From: Lactonifactor sp. BIOML-A5
GTDB taxonomy: Bacteria > Bacillota > Clostridia > Lachnospirales > Lachnospiraceae
Assembly (NCBI RefSeq): GCF_009677585.1
Contig: NZ_WKYV01000014.1
Coordinates: 1 to 64,000, forward strand
Direction: 5' to 3'
Length of the DNA stretch: 64,000 nt
Part shown: in pieces, positions 33,791-43,233 of the stretch
Layout: each line of letters begins with the position of its first letter
Numbering within the stretch: position 1 is the stretch's first letter
The notes under the pieces: generated by a model
Seen by the model: only the letters and a program-made list of their open reading frames with translations
What the model was told of the DNA's origin: nothing
Database searches by the model: none
Program-made: the position numbers and the translations under genes

Positions 33791-34210
33791 TTATTCTCCC
33801 TTTTCCCGGAATCCCCAAGCCTCAAAATCTGTATCGTCCTCCTCCGGTTCCACCTCTTCCGTAAAAGTGGAGCCGGTGGCCTCTGCCGGGGGATTGAGCA
33901 TATAAGGCGCGACCTGTACCGGCGCTTCGCTCTGAATCGCCAGCACCCTGCGGGCAGCCTTGCCGCAAAACACCATGGCGGCGGCAAAGGAGAAATACTG
34001 CACACAGCTTGCAAGATAGAGATTCACAATGGCCAGTTCATTTCCCTGCACAGGGACACCCTGCTCAAGCTGCCGGGAAATGTTTTGGTGGCAGGCTGCC
34101 AGGGAAACAAAAGCCGTAATCAGCAGCACCACCGCAAGCACATAAAATACTGCGGAAAGGATAGCCCCTTTTTTCGAGGGCTTTGTGATTGGATTGCTGT
34201 CCATCTCCAT
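33791..34210 (-). CDS. Small membrane protein of the Vex-like operon
   Basis: 139 residues with two hydrophobic helices (about 17-42 and 70-90) and an acidic C-terminal tail. No family recognised. Its ATG overlaps the TGA of the ATPase gene (TGATG), with GGAGG 8 bases upstream, so it is made together with the transporter and may be an accessory subunit. Confidence 0.7.
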   Translation of the reverse strand: MEMDSNPITKPSKKGAILSAVFYVLAVVLLITAFVSLAACHQNISRQLEQGVPVQGNELAIVNLYLASCVQYFSFAAAMVFCGKAARRVLAIQSEAPVQVAPYMLNPPAEATGSTFTEEVEPEEDDTDFEAWGFREKGE

Positions 34211-34914
34211 CAATGCGCCCTCCTTTCACTGCGGGGAGCGTTGTTTCTGCGGGATTGGGACTGGGCGGCTCCATCTTGAACGCGCTCCAGCACCTGCAGC
34301 TCACCCTTTTTCAGCCGGAATACCACATCAGCCTGCTTCGCCAGCTCGTTGGAGTGAGTAACGACCACCACACACTTGTTCATCTTGTGGGCGCTCTCTT
34401 TAAGAATTTCCGTGATGTCCTGGGCGGTGTCCTCGTCCAGATTGCCGGTAGGCTCGTCCGCAAGAATCACCGGGGCCTCGCTTGCCAGGGCACGGGCGAT
34501 GGCCACACGCTGCTGCTGGCCGCCGGAGAGTTTTAGCACATTGCGCTTGGCTTCCTCTTTCGTCAGGCCCAGACGCTCCAGAATTGGCAGCGGCGGCAGC
34601 TTGGAAGTCAGCGACACATTCTCTGCGGGGGTCAAGTAGTCGATCAGGTTGTACGCCTGGAAAATAAACGCCACATGGTTTTTCCGGTGGTCGGAAAGCC
34701 CCGTCTTGGCAATGTCCTGCCCATCGAAGTAAATCTGGCCGCTGCCGGGGCTGTCCAGGCCGCCGATCAGGGAGAGCAGGGTGGTTTTGCCGCAGCCGGA
34801 AGGCCCAAGGATGGCGTAGAGTTTGCCCTGTTCCATTTCGGCGTTGACGCCTTTTAAGACTTTCTTTTTATTATCGTAGGAATATCCCACTTGTTTGATT
34901 TCCATAATACTCAT
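34210..34914 (-). CDS. ABC ATPase, LolD/MacB/Vex type
   Basis: 234 residues: Walker [11 protein letters not shown]-loop, signature [15 protein letters not shown], Walker [13 protein letters not shown], switch His in VVTHSNE. This subgroup drives FtsX-type permeases that act on peptides or lipids at the outer face of the membrane. It is preceded by two FtsX permeases, matching the Vex/Bce arrangement. Confidence 0.94.
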   Translation of the reverse strand: MSIMEIKQVGYSYDNKKKVLKGVNAEMEQGKLYAILGPSGCGKTTLLSLIGGLDSPGSGQIYFDGQDIAKTGLSDHRKNHVAFIFQAYNLIDYLTPAENVSLTSKLPPLPILERLGLTKEEAKRNVLKLSGGQQQRVAIARALASEAPVILADEPTGNLDEDTAQDITEILKESAHKMNKCVVVVTHSNELAKQADVVFRLKKGELQVLERVQDGAAQSQSRRNNAPRSERRAH

Positions 34915-34954
34915 AGTGATTACCTCATTTCGTTATTTTAGGGGGTGGATGTTC

Positions 34955-36217
34955 TTACTCCATCTGAGACAAAATCTGCTTGGGCTTCAACCGCAGGGTC
35001 GAAATGCTGGACACCAGCACTGCCGCCACCAGCAAAATGCCGCCCACGATAGCTACCAGCATAAAGTGCTCCGGCGTAACGATGACATTCTCCGCCGCCT
35101 TGCCGAACAGCGTACCCAGGGTGCCAGCTACTTGCTTGCTGGAGAGGTAGGCCAGCGGGAAAGCCACCACCGCAATCAGCAGGGTTTCCAATACATACTG
35201 GAGAATGACCGCAGGCTTGGCGATACCCACCGCCAGTAAAATGCCGGTTTCCCGTTTCCGGCTGCGGATGGACATGGAGAGAATGAGGATAATCAAAACC
35301 ATGCTCACAGCGGTAATGACAATGATGAGGGTGGTAATCAGGGTGCCGGTGTCAGAAAGGGCGCTGGAAATATTCTGATACACCTCGTCATTGGCGGTGA
35401 TTTTGTAGTTGTTCCAGTTGATAGAGGAAATGCTCTGCACTTCCTGAATCACATTCTCTAATTGGGCGGCGTCCGTGACATAGTAGTAGGCTTCGGAAAT
35501 GCCCTCGCCATCTTCGCCCCAGCCCTTAATCAGGCCCTCGGCTGCGTCCATGCTGCAAAAAACATAGCTGGAATAGGCGTAATAGGACGCATCATCATAC
35601 ATATTCACTTGGTCGTTCTTATCCGCCACCACATCGAAGATACCCACAATCTCCATATCCACTTCCGGGGTGTTATTCTCCGGGTAGTAAACGCCTGTCA
35701 AGGTGTCCCCAACCTTCAGCCCGTTCCACTCAGCTAGTTCCCGGCTGATAATAATGCTATTGGTCATATCATCGGTGATGTGGGTGCCTTCCACCAGTTC
35801 AAACCGGCCCGACAGAAACAGCTCATGGTATTGGGAATTGTAGGAGCCGTAGTTGTAGAAGCTGTAATTCTCATGGGCCAGTTCCTCGCCCTTATCATTG
35901 AAGATACGGGGCAGGGTAATCAAAGTGGCGTCATACCCCGCAATGCCATCCACTGCGGCAATCTGCTGGATCATGTCCTCGGACATAAATTCCTGTGTGC
36001 TGTAATTACCGTTCCAGCCGCCCGTAGAGATGTCTCGCTCCACCGTGAAGCTGGCCCCGGTGGTTCCCCGGACTTCCTCAGCCTGTTCTTCCTGTGCGTC
36101 AGCTATGGCAAGGCCGGACAGCACCAAAGTGGTAATGGCCAGGAGCAAACAGAACACCAGCAGTGTCTTTTTCCACTTTCGTGCGCTATAAAAAATCGCC
36201 CGTATTCCTAAATTCAT
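34955..36217 (-). CDS. FtsX-like ABC permease, Vex-type (second)
   Basis: 420 residues: TM1 at about 18-42, a large extracellular domain to about 285, then three membrane segments with the FtsX signature ILILSMSIRSRKRETGILLAVG. Four spans and one large external loop are the MacB/FtsX topology. Lies 15 bases after the paired permease gene. Confidence 0.9.
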   Translation of the reverse strand: MNLGIRAIFYSARKWKKTLLVFCLLLAITTLVLSGLAIADAQEEQAEEVRGTTGASFTVERDISTGGWNGNYSTQEFMSEDMIQQIAAVDGIAGYDATLITLPRIFNDKGEELAHENYSFYNYGSYNSQYHELFLSGRFELVEGTHITDDMTNSIIISRELAEWNGLKVGDTLTGVYYPENNTPEVDMEIVGIFDVVADKNDQVNMYDDASYYAYSSYVFCSMDAAEGLIKGWGEDGEGISEAYYYVTDAAQLENVIQEVQSISSINWNNYKITANDEVYQNISSALSDTGTLITTLIIVITAVSMVLIILILSMSIRSRKRETGILLAVGIAKPAVILQYVLETLLIAVVAFPLAYLSSKQVAGTLGTLFGKAAENVIVTPEHFMLVAIVGGILLVAAVLVSSISTLRLKPKQILSQME

Positions 36218-36232
36218 ATCGCCTGCACCTCC

Positions 36233-37573
36233 TTAACTCATCTGCGATAAAATACTCTTGGGCTTCATCTTCATGATCGGGTAGGCCGCCAGTGCGGTAG
36301 AGGCCACACACAGCACCATGCCGAAAGCCCACACCAGTGCGTAATCCTCGGCGGAAACAGCCACCTCAATCTCGGCAAGGCCCAAATCCTCGGTGGGTTC
36401 TTCTTCCGCAGCTTCGCTTTCCCCGGTCAAGTTCACCGTTTCATAGGTTTCGCTTGTCACCTGGGAGAGCAGGCTGCTCCCGATCTGATGGGAAATGGCT
36501 GTGCTGGTTCCAAAGGAAATCACCAGGGCGATGGCCGCCACAAGGATCACTTCCAGCAGGTATTGCAGCAGCACCGAGCCTTTGGAAATGCCCATGGCCA
36601 GATAGACGCCGGTTTCATGGATTCGCCCACGGAGCCGCAGCGTCAGGAACAGGGCCAGCACCAGGAAACAGATCACCGATACCACAGCGATGGCGATAAA
36701 GACGATGTTCTGCAAGCCCTCCAGGGATTCCTTGGCGTTTTGATAGTCGTTGTCGTAGCGGGTCAGGGTGCAGCTTTCCCAATCCACGCCTTCCAGTTCC
36801 TGCACATCGGTCATAATGCGCTCCAGTTCGTCCGGGTCGTTCACATAAAAATCCCCGTATTGGACATTGGTGGTTCCCTCGGTGCCGTAGAGCAGGAAAG
36901 AGGCGGTGGAGAGGTCGGTGAAAACGATATTGTCGTAAAGGTCATAGGACGGGGCCATGCCGATGGAATCCTGTTCCTCGGTATTGGTGAAGATCCCGGC
37001 CACCGTCACGGGGATAGTCTTATCTTTGTCCTCCACATTCCCCAGCAGCATGGTGTCGCCCACAGACAAGCCGTTGCGCTGGGCGAATTTCTCGTGGATC
37101 AACACCTGGCTGCCGGTTTCGGTAGTGATGGGGCTGCCCTCCACCATCTCAAAGCCGCCATCGGTGAAATAGCTGTCCTCCTGGGAATTGGAGTTTGCCA
37201 CTACCCGTCCGGCGTTCTCATAGCCATCCGGCACCTGGGCAGCGCCCTCGGTGTTGATCGTAAGACCGTTCCCGTCTGCGTCAAAATAAGTAGCATAGGT
37301 ATAGGAGCGCAGGGTGTACCTGCCGCTCAAGCCATCCACATCAAGAATCTGGCTCACCGTATCCTCCGGGATGCCGTTTTCCAGCGTCTTGGCGTTGATG
37401 GTGAAATAGCCCAGCAGGGCTTTTTTAATATTGGCGTTGGCTGTTTCCGTGGCCGATTGGATGGAAAGGCAGGTCAGCATCAGCGTGGCCATGACCAGCA
37501 GAAACGCCAGCAATGTGAGGGTCTTGCCCTTTTTGCGGATGGAATACAGGCAGGCCCGTTTGCACAAGTTCAT
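36233..37573 (-). CDS. FtsX-like ABC permease, Vex-type (first)
   Basis: 446 residues, same topology: TM1 about 16-36, external domain to about 290, ALFLTLRLRGRIHETGVYLAMG, then a Glu-rich external insert (SEAAEEEPTEDLGLAEIE) between the last helices. First gene of the operon FtsX-FtsX-ATPase-small membrane protein, which resembles pneumococcal vex123. The promoter carries phased repeats shared with the two-component system at 43,217-43,891. Confidence 0.9.
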   Translation of the reverse strand: MNLCKRACLYSIRKKGKTLTLLAFLLVMATLMLTCLSIQSATETANANIKKALLGYFTINAKTLENGIPEDTVSQILDVDGLSGRYTLRSYTYATYFDADGNGLTINTEGAAQVPDGYENAGRVVANSNSQEDSYFTDGGFEMVEGSPITTETGSQVLIHEKFAQRNGLSVGDTMLLGNVEDKDKTIPVTVAGIFTNTEEQDSIGMAPSYDLYDNIVFTDLSTASFLLYGTEGTTNVQYGDFYVNDPDELERIMTDVQELEGVDWESCTLTRYDNDYQNAKESLEGLQNIVFIAIAVVSVICFLVLALFLTLRLRGRIHETGVYLAMGISKGSVLLQYLLEVILVAAIALVISFGTSTAISHQIGSSLLSQVTSETYETVNLTGESEAAEEEPTEDLGLAEIEVAVSAEDYALVWAFGMVLCVASTALAAYPIMKMKPKSILSQMS

Positions 37574-37696
37574 GTCTGAGCCACCTCATTTCCTTCGAGT
37601 AAAACCAGTGGGTTCACTTGTGTACCTCCTAACGTAGTTTTTCGCCGGGGCCGTGTTACCGCCCCGGTGGTGCTCCCGTCTGCTGGGAACACCCTT

Positions 37697-37754
37697 ATGG
37701 TACACTACGAAGGTGGAGTTGAGGTGGAGTTGAGATATTTTTTAGGTGGAGTTG
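37697..37754 (-). promoter_or_regulatory. Phased direct-repeat operator and promoter of the Vex-like operon
   Basis: AGGTGGAGTTG occurs exactly three times (37,711, 37,722, 37,744), at offsets of 0, 11 and 33 bases, i.e. one helical turn apart with one unit degenerated. On the minus strand the repeat nearest the gene ends in CACCTT, then 7 bases, then TACCAT (37,697-37,702) as -10. The same layout precedes the response regulator gene at 43,891. Class II activation by an OmpR-type regulator is implied. Confidence 0.8.
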
Positions 37755-37775
37755 GCGATAAGGTGTAAAAAAATC

Positions 37776-37880
37776 GGCGGCCTTGATTTATTCAAAGCCG
37801 CCGTATAGTCAAACGTAGGACGTGACGATTACCTGCTGAGCAACGGCTTTTTTCTTTTCCCGTCTGGCGGGGCAGATAAA
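37776..37880 (-). repeat. GGCGGC-hairpin segment, operon 3' flank, copy 2
   Basis: GGCGGC (37,776-37,781) pairs with GCCGCC (37,797-37,802), followed by the GCAACGGCTTTTTTC stretch and GGCGGGGCAG, as at 25,966 and 44,921. Lies just past the last permease of the BlaI/BlaR1 module. The rest of the 331-base gap 37,574-37,904 is the Vex promoter. Confidence 0.75.
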
Positions 37881-37904
37881 AACGATATTTATTTTTCTTA
37901 CACC

Positions 37905-38540
37905 TCAATCAATCCTTTTGCATTTCCAGTAAATAACACACCATAAAAATAGACCTGCCAAAGTAATAATTCCTTTGTTCCATAGCCAAATATTATTTTG
38001 ATCTCCGGCAAATCGGATAAACAAGTAGACATATTCTAACCCAGGAAATCTTAACAGGCTTCGTGTCAATAAGATTATCAGCCATATAACCCCACAAACT
38101 AATGTTGCAATATGTTCTTGCCTACATATAATTCCTAACAAGGCACACAGCGACGATAAAAAGAATGTTGGTGGGAAATACAGCACAATCAATTCCCATA
38201 TTGGCATTTCGTATCGCACAACTGACGCGCCTGCCATGCTAAAAACCGCGAATAAGCTGGATATTGCGAAAGCGATTATGTAACGTAACAATACCCATTT
38301 GAAAAGAGATTTACTTTGTGCGGCAATAATATCAAAATTACTGTCTGCTCTTGTCTTTCCCCATTCACCAACAACGATTGTCACAAAAAACGGGAATACC
38401 ACTTCAAAGCTGACCGGGTAAAAATCAAGCAGATCTCCGGCTATGATAGAAAGAACAATCATCGCAACCGTAAAGGTCACTGATACAATAAAGAAATTTA
38501 TCCCGAAAATTTTTACTTCGCTTTCAATTTGCGCTATCAT
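37905..38540 (-). CDS. ABC permease of the BlaI/BlaR1 module (second)
   Basis: 211 residues with about six hydrophobic segments and no soluble domain. The ATG at 38,540 is preceded by TTGGAGG and overlaps the stop of the previous permease. Family not certain beyond ABC-2-like membrane protein; assigned from the tight coupling to the ATPase gene at 39,291. Codon composition here is visibly more AT-rich than in the Vex operon. Confidence 0.72.
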   Translation of the reverse strand: MIAQIESEVKIFGINFFIVSVTFTVAMIVLSIIAGDLLDFYPVSFEVVFPFFVTIVVGEWGKTRADSNFDIIAAQSKSLFKWVLLRYIIAFAISSLFAVFSMAGASVVRYEMPIWELIVLYFPPTFFLSSLCALLGIICRQEHIATLVCGVIWLIILLTRSLLRFPGLEYVYLFIRFAGDQNNIWLWNKGIITLAGLFLWCVIYWKCKRID

Positions 38541-39298
38541 TCTGACCTCCAAAACTTGTGTTTCAAAAACAGCAGGCTACCACACACAAGACCGCTTCCT
38601 ACAAGGAAAAATCCATTTGCAATAACGCTTCCCATATCAACAAACGGCCATCTCGGATGCACCCATATCAAACGGACTAAATCGCCGGAAGTAATCAAGT
38701 AAAACGGCATTGCCTCTGCCGAGCCTACATAGGTGGCATTAAACCCAAACAATATTGCAGCCAGAATATAGAATAAGCGAATGTCAATCATCCCCGGCAA
38801 GGCAATCGAGCAAAAGCTGACAAATAAGCTCACTGGAACTAAAGAAACAAAGATTGCTTTTACCAACGGGACAATACATTCAATCCGGGAAATTTCAAAC
38901 GGCGCAGCAATAAAATAAATTGTCGTGTTAAGTAAAAGAAAAATACACTGCATGGAGAAAACATGTAGAAATCCGCCCAACAGCTTTCCCAACACATATT
39001 GCCATTTTCGTAAGGCCGATGACATCAGCAAAGATTTCATTCCTGTCTTAGTATCTATCGGAATACGTCCTGCCAATAAGAACATCAGACCGAACAATAA
39101 AACAAGGCTGTCGAGGCTCACAATCCGATAAACAAAGTATGCTGGCTCATTCAAAAACTCCAACCGAGCTAAATTCCCAGCAGAGGGGAAATTGTCAAGT
39201 AAAGAAAGTGCCGTCGCTACAAGAAGTACACCCCATGTAACCAGACGCTTGAACTGCATTTTATATTCATAATGGAGAACAGAAAACATTTTACGCAT
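38537..39298 (-). CDS. ABC permease of the BlaI/BlaR1 module (first)
   Basis: 253 residues with about six hydrophobic segments; N-terminus MRKMFSVLHYEYKMQFKRL. The ATG at 39,298 follows GGGAGGG and overlaps the ATPase stop by 8 bases; a longer frame to 39,331 lies inside the ATPase gene. Probably pairs with the following permease and the ATPase. Confidence 0.78.
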   Translation of the reverse strand: MRKMFSVLHYEYKMQFKRLVTWGVLLVATALSLLDNFPSAGNLARLEFLNEPAYFVYRIVSLDSLVLLFGLMFLLAGRIPIDTKTGMKSLLMSSALRKWQYVLGKLLGGFLHVFSMQCIFLLLNTTIYFIAAPFEISRIECIVPLVKAIFVSLVPVSLFVSFCSIALPGMIDIRLFYILAAILFGFNATYVGSAEAMPFYLITSGDLVRLIWVHPRWPFVDMGSVIANGFFLVGSGLVCGSLLFLKHKFWRSE

Positions 39299-40169
39299 GG
39301 GCTTTCCCTCCCATACAATACACATAAGCATCTTCCAAAGTCGCCGTGACAGGTGTGGCCTGTGAGAAAAGCCCGCTTTCGTCCATTATTCGCGCAGTCA
39401 ATCCGTGGCTCTCGTATGTCGTCGACAATACTACAGATTTCTTTTGAAGCTCGATAAGCTGGTTTTCATTTTCTAAATGTAGGATTTTTACCTTATCTTT
39501 TACCCGTTCTAATAGGGCGGCAGATGTACCTGCATAAAATAGATGCCCTTTCCGCAGAACAGCAAGTTCTTCGCATAGCTGGTGAATATCTTCGACAATA
39601 TGCGTAGAGAGCAAAACGGTGCGGCCCTCTCTTGCATATCTTGACAATAGGCCGCGGAACCTCACCCGTTCTTCTGGATCAAGACCGGCTGTCGGTTCGT
39701 CAACAACAAGAATTTGAGGATTGCCAATCAGCGCCTGCGCGATGCCAACCCTCCGTTTCATGCCGCCGGAAAGCTGCCCTATTTTGCGTTTGGAAAATTC
39801 CAGCATTTCAACTTGCTCCAACACGCTACTGACAGCTTTTTTGTTATGAATGCCTTTGAGTTCTGCCATGTAATTTACAAAGTCAAATACAGAAAGAGAG
39901 GGGTACATGGCAAGTTCCTGTGGCAAATACCCAATCCTTGCTCTGACCTCATTTCCCTGTTTCACGGTATCAAAACCGCAAATGCGGATTATGCCTGCTG
40001 ATGGGGTTAATACCGTAACCAATGCCTTCATCAGCGTAGTTTTTCCGGCACCATTGTGTCCCAACAGGCCAAAAACACCGCTGCCAACACGAAAGCTGAC
40101 ATCATCAAGGGCGGTCACGCCGCTCTTGTATTTTTTAGTAATGTGACTAATCTCAATGTTTGTATTCAT
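39291..40169 (-). CDS. ABC ATPase of the BlaI/BlaR1 module
   Basis: 292 residues: Walker A GHNGAGKTT, signature LSGGMKRRVGIAQALIG, Walker B ILVVDEPTAGLD and switch His in LSTHIVED, with an approximately 85-residue C-terminal extension. CcmA/drug-exporter-like subgroup. The ATG at 40,169 follows GGAGG. Substrate unknown; the protease-regulator pair upstream hints at a cell-wall or peptide antibiotic. Confidence 0.92.
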   Translation of the reverse strand: MNTNIEISHITKKYKSGVTALDDVSFRVGSGVFGLLGHNGAGKTTLMKALVTVLTPSAGIIRICGFDTVKQGNEVRARIGYLPQELAMYPSLSVFDFVNYMAELKGIHNKKAVSSVLEQVEMLEFSKRKIGQLSGGMKRRVGIAQALIGNPQILVVDEPTAGLDPEERVRFRGLLSRYAREGRTVLLSTHIVEDIHQLCEELAVLRKGHLFYAGTSAALLERVKDKVKILHLENENQLIELQKKSVVLSTTYESHGLTARIMDESGLFSQATPVTATLEDAYVYCMGGKAHA

Positions 40170-40221
40170 ACGCTCCTCCATTTAACTACAATCGTAGATT
40201 TATAGACTTTAATGATACGGG

Positions 40222-41187
40222 TTACTCATTGTAACCCGCACCATATTCTGTACCAGTATTATAGGCCGGATAAGGATAGAAATGTTCTCTGCTGAATTGT
40301 ACGGAAAAAGCAACCGTAAGTATCAGAGAAACAGCCAGAATAGCCGTTATCATCCTGTCCCTGATCTTTGATGATTTTGTGGTGATCCGTTTGATTCTAC
40401 GTTTTGTCAACACAAAACTGAGTGCGCCAATCCCTTTACCGGGTTTTGTAGCTTGAACCGTAGACAGTTCCAGCAGTCGGATAATAGCCGCAGCATATTC
40501 TGTTTCTGTGACTTTTCCCTGCGAAAATTTTAAGGCATTGCAATCGCAATCCGTTTCACAATGTAGTGAAAAATCTCCTTTAGCAATCCACGCAAAAGGG
40601 TTGAGCCAGTTTAATATGCAAACATAATCATAGATACGCTCCAAAAGAATATGTTTCCGCTTAATATGGGTCAACTCATGGATAAAGACAGCGGATAATT
40701 CGCCATCGGTCAGCTTTTCTATAACTGTTTTGCTCATGATAATTGCTGGGCGGATTGCGCCGGTAACGCAAATGGGGTTATCCAAAGTCCCCCAATATAG
40801 TGCAGGCACTTTTTTTAAGCCGACAATTTCCGCACATTGTAAGCAAAGAGCATTTAGACGCTCAGTGCTACATATCTGGTATCCTTTCAATGCCCGCTTT
40901 GCCATTATAGAGCGTATCGTATCATAGACGAAAAGAATACCGCACCCACACACCCATACCCAACAGGCAATATAAAATCCATTTAACCATTCCTGTGTTT
41001 CTGGTGATATGAGAAACACATCCGGTGAAAGGAATGGAACGCAAAAAAGGATCATACCGCAAAGCGGAAACCATAGCGGCAGCGTACAACGCAGAATGTG
41101 ATTGATAAAAAGAGATAAAACACAAAATATACCGCCAATAGCAGATACAAAAATAATCGCATTGAAAATGTTACCGAGTATCTGCAT
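40222..41187 (-). CDS. BlaR1/MecR1-type M56 membrane metallopeptidase without sensor domain
   Basis: 321 residues with about four membrane helices and the gluzincin motif HELTHIKRKH (zinc His170 and His174, catalytic Glu171). True BlaR1 has a C-terminal penicillin-binding domain of about 240 residues; here only a 50-residue tail follows the last helix, so the signal must be different. Overlaps the BlaI-like gene by 17 bases. Expected to inactivate that repressor by proteolysis once triggered. Confidence 0.88.
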   Translation of the reverse strand: MQILGNIFNAIIFVSAIGGIFCVLSLFINHILRCTLPLWFPLCGMILFCVPFLSPDVFLISPETQEWLNGFYIACWVWVCGCGILFVYDTIRSIMAKRALKGYQICSTERLNALCLQCAEIVGLKKVPALYWGTLDNPICVTGAIRPAIIMSKTVIEKLTDGELSAVFIHELTHIKRKHILLERIYDYVCILNWLNPFAWIAKGDFSLHCETDCDCNALKFSQGKVTETEYAAAIIRLLELSTVQATKPGKGIGALSFVLTKRRIKRITTKSSKIRDRMITAILAVSLILTVAFSVQFSREHFYPYPAYNTGTEYGAGYNE

Positions 41188-41560
41188 CTGTTTTCTCCTG
41201 CTGCTCGATCAAGCTCTTTAGCTCATGCAATTCATCAGACGAAAGATTGCCGTTTTTGACAAATCCCATTACCATCTTAGACAGGGAACCATCATATACG
41301 CGGCTTAGAAAACTGCGGCTTTCCGCAAGCTGGCATTCACTTTCTGATACTGCTGGATAATATAAGTATCCCTTTCCTTGACGTTTTGTAGTCAATGCTC
41401 CTTTTTTTACCAAACGGGCAAGGTATGTTTGAATAGTCGTCTTGCTCCAACCTGTTTCTTTTAACCTGTCTAATATTTCGGGAAGTGTTTGTGGAGAATT
41501 ACTCCAAACAATCTTCATTACTCGCCACTCTGACTCTGAAATAGAAAGTTGCTGCTCCAT
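41171..41560 (-). CDS. BlaI/MecI-family repressor
   Basis: 129 residues: N-terminal winged helix (SISESEWRVMKIVWSNSPQTLPEILDRL, SKTTIQTYLARLVKKGAL) and a C-terminal dimerisation region. Family members bind TACANNTGTA-type boxes and are cut by the M56 peptidase. It heads the operon BlaI-BlaR1-ATPase-permease-permease, under a consensus promoter that carries such a box. Confidence 0.93.
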   Translation of the reverse strand: MEQQLSISESEWRVMKIVWSNSPQTLPEILDRLKETGWSKTTIQTYLARLVKKGALTTKRQGKGYLYYPAVSESECQLAESRSFLSRVYDGSLSKMVMGFVKNGNLSSDELHELKSLIEQQEKTDADTR

Positions 41561-41585
41561 AAAGCGCCTCCTTTGATTGATGCTG

Positions 41586-41627
41586 TGTAGTTTATTCTAT
41601 TATAGCATTGGAACTACATAGTGTCAA
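41586..41627 (-). promoter_or_regulatory. Consensus promoter with BlaI-type operator
   Basis: On the minus strand TTGACA (41,622-41,627), exactly 17 bases, TATAAT (41,599-41,604): both hexamers are perfect. ACTACATAGTGT covers the -35 side and a second half-site TGTAGTT (41,586-41,592) lies past the -10, mirrored by AACTACA (41,612-41,618). A strong promoter held shut by BlaI is implied. Confidence 0.82.
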
Positions 41628-41868
41628 CCATTGCATAGAATATCTATACGTAAAATTAAACGGAAAATTATGCCTGTCTACGCATTTAAGCCACTGAAAA
41701 GCCCGCTATTTCGGGGTTTCCCGGCATGGTCGATGGACAAGGCAGGACAGATTATCTAATCCTCGCCAGAGAGCGCTTCTAAATCTGTAGGGAAATCCAT
41801 AAAACGTTGGGCATGGTAACTGTTAGCTACACACCCAACGCTTTTTTTCATAAGAGTTTATAGTGCCA
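41628..41868. terminator. Intergenic stretch with terminator after the VanS-like kinase
   Basis: CGTTGGG (41,805-41,811) pairs with CCCAACG (41,834-41,840), with T-runs on both sides (bidirectional). The stem lies 29 bases past the kinase stop. The rest of the gap (41,628-41,800) holds no gene; GCCTGTC and GACAAGGC pieces could pair. Confidence 0.7.
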
Positions 41869-43233
41869 TCACCACAAAAACGCCGTAAACTTCACGCCGT
41901 TTTCCGTATTAACCATGTTGTGGATGATTTCGTGGTGGTCCAGGATGGTTTTAGTGATATACAGCCCCAGGCCACTGCCGCCGCTGTTCCGGTTCCGGGA
42001 TTTGTCCACCCGGTAGAAAGGAGTGAAGATACGCTCCAAATCTTCCTCAGCAATGTGGACGCCGGTATTCTCCACGGAAAACACCTCGTCCTTTTGGATG
42101 ACAGTAATCACCGCGCCCACCGGCGAATAGGCCACGGCATTTCCGATCACATTGGTGAACACCTTCTCCATAAGCCGCCTGTCCCCCTGGTAGTGGTATT
42201 CCGGCTGGATGTCCATGCGAAGCTCGATCTGTTTATCTTCCATCCGGCCACGGAACTGCTGGCAGACCTTTCGCAGCATTTGGCTGATGTCCAGGTCGGT
42301 GCGCTCCAGATGGAAATCGCTGCCGCCCATCCGCGCCGCCGACAAAATCTCCTTGACCAGCGCCTCCATGTCATTGGTGGTTTTCATGCACCGGCGCAGA
42401 TAAGTATCCCGGTCTTTGTATTCGCCCACCTGATAGATCATGCCCTCCAGTTGCCCCTTGATGATGGCAATGGGGGTTTTCAGCTCATGGGACACGGCGG
42501 TAAAAAATTCCACGCGCTGCTTTTCCTGTTCTCGTTCTCGCTCAATATCTTTCTTCAACTGCCAGTTTGCCGAGCGCAAACTGGCCAGCGCATTGCTGAG
42601 CTGCTCCGCCATCTCGTTCAGGCTGGCGGCCAGCACGCCGATCTCGTCATTTCGGTTGACTTCACACTTCCAGGTCATATCCAAGGTGGTCATCCGCTTT
42701 GCCACGTTGCTGATACTGACCAGCGGCTTGGAGTAGTACCGGGAACAAACCACCGCCCCAATGACGGAAATCAACAGAATCACAACGGCTATAAAGGGGA
42801 TGAGCTTCAGCAGGATGTCATAGGACTGCGCCACCGCGACAAGGGCGGCATTGGCAAATACATGGTAAGTTTGCCCGCCTTGCTGGAATGTAGCAGAACA
42901 GCTCATAGAGGGAGCAGAAGTGTCCATGTTCTCCATGTCGGCAAAATTCACGGAGAACAGATTATTCCCATAATTATCGTTGACTTCCACCGAGGCGTTG
43001 TTCGTCATGGAAAATTCCATCAGACTGTCCGAACTGGCCTCCCAGCCATTCCGCTCCAGAACTTCCACCAAGTCATAAAAATCGGAAGTGACCTGTCCCT
43101 CCAGTTCCGTATGGTAATTTCTCGGCAGGAAAATCATCACCATGCCGTAAATGATAATGCAACAGACCACCAGCAGCGCCAGCATACTGAGGAAGGTTTT
43201 GGCCTGAATGCTTTGACTAATCTTCCTTCTCAA
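41869..43233 (-). CDS. Sensor histidine kinase, VanS/VncS type
   Basis: 454 residues: TM1 about 13-35, external domain about 36-140, TM2 about 145-168, HAMP (SRYYSKPLVSISNVAKRM), coiled coil, HisKA FFTAVSHELKTP (phospho-His near 252), and HATPase_c motifs NVIGNAVAYS, VENTGVHI, GSGLGLYI. Starts 17 bases inside the response regulator gene. By shared operators it is the sensor for the Vex-like transporter, as VncS is near vex123 in pneumococcus. Confidence 0.93.
   Translation of the reverse strand: MRRKISQSIQAKTFLSMLALLVVCCIIIYGMVMIFLPRNYHTELEGQVTSDFYDLVEVLERNGWEASSDSLMEFSMTNNASVEVNDNYGNNLFSVNFADMENMDTSAPSMSCSATFQQGGQTYHVFANAALVAVAQSYDILLKLIPFIAVVILLISVIGAVVCSRYYSKPLVSISNVAKRMTTLDMTWKCEVNRNDEIGVLAASLNEMAEQLSNALASLRSANWQLKKDIEREREQEKQRVEFFTAVSHELKTPIAIIKGQLEGMIYQVGEYKDRDTYLRRCMKTTNDMEALVKEILSAARMGGSDFHLERTDLDISQMLRKVCQQFRGRMEDKQIELRMDIQPEYHYQGDRRLMEKVFTNVIGNAVAYSPVGAVITVIQKDEVFSVENTGVHIAEEDLERIFTPFYRVDKSRNRNSGGSGLGLYITKTILDHHEIIHNMVNTENGVKFTAFLW

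Noticed and set aside
36488..37579. 363-codon plus-strand open frame opposite the FtsX permease
   Set aside because: Shadow of a membrane protein gene with proven topology and operon context.
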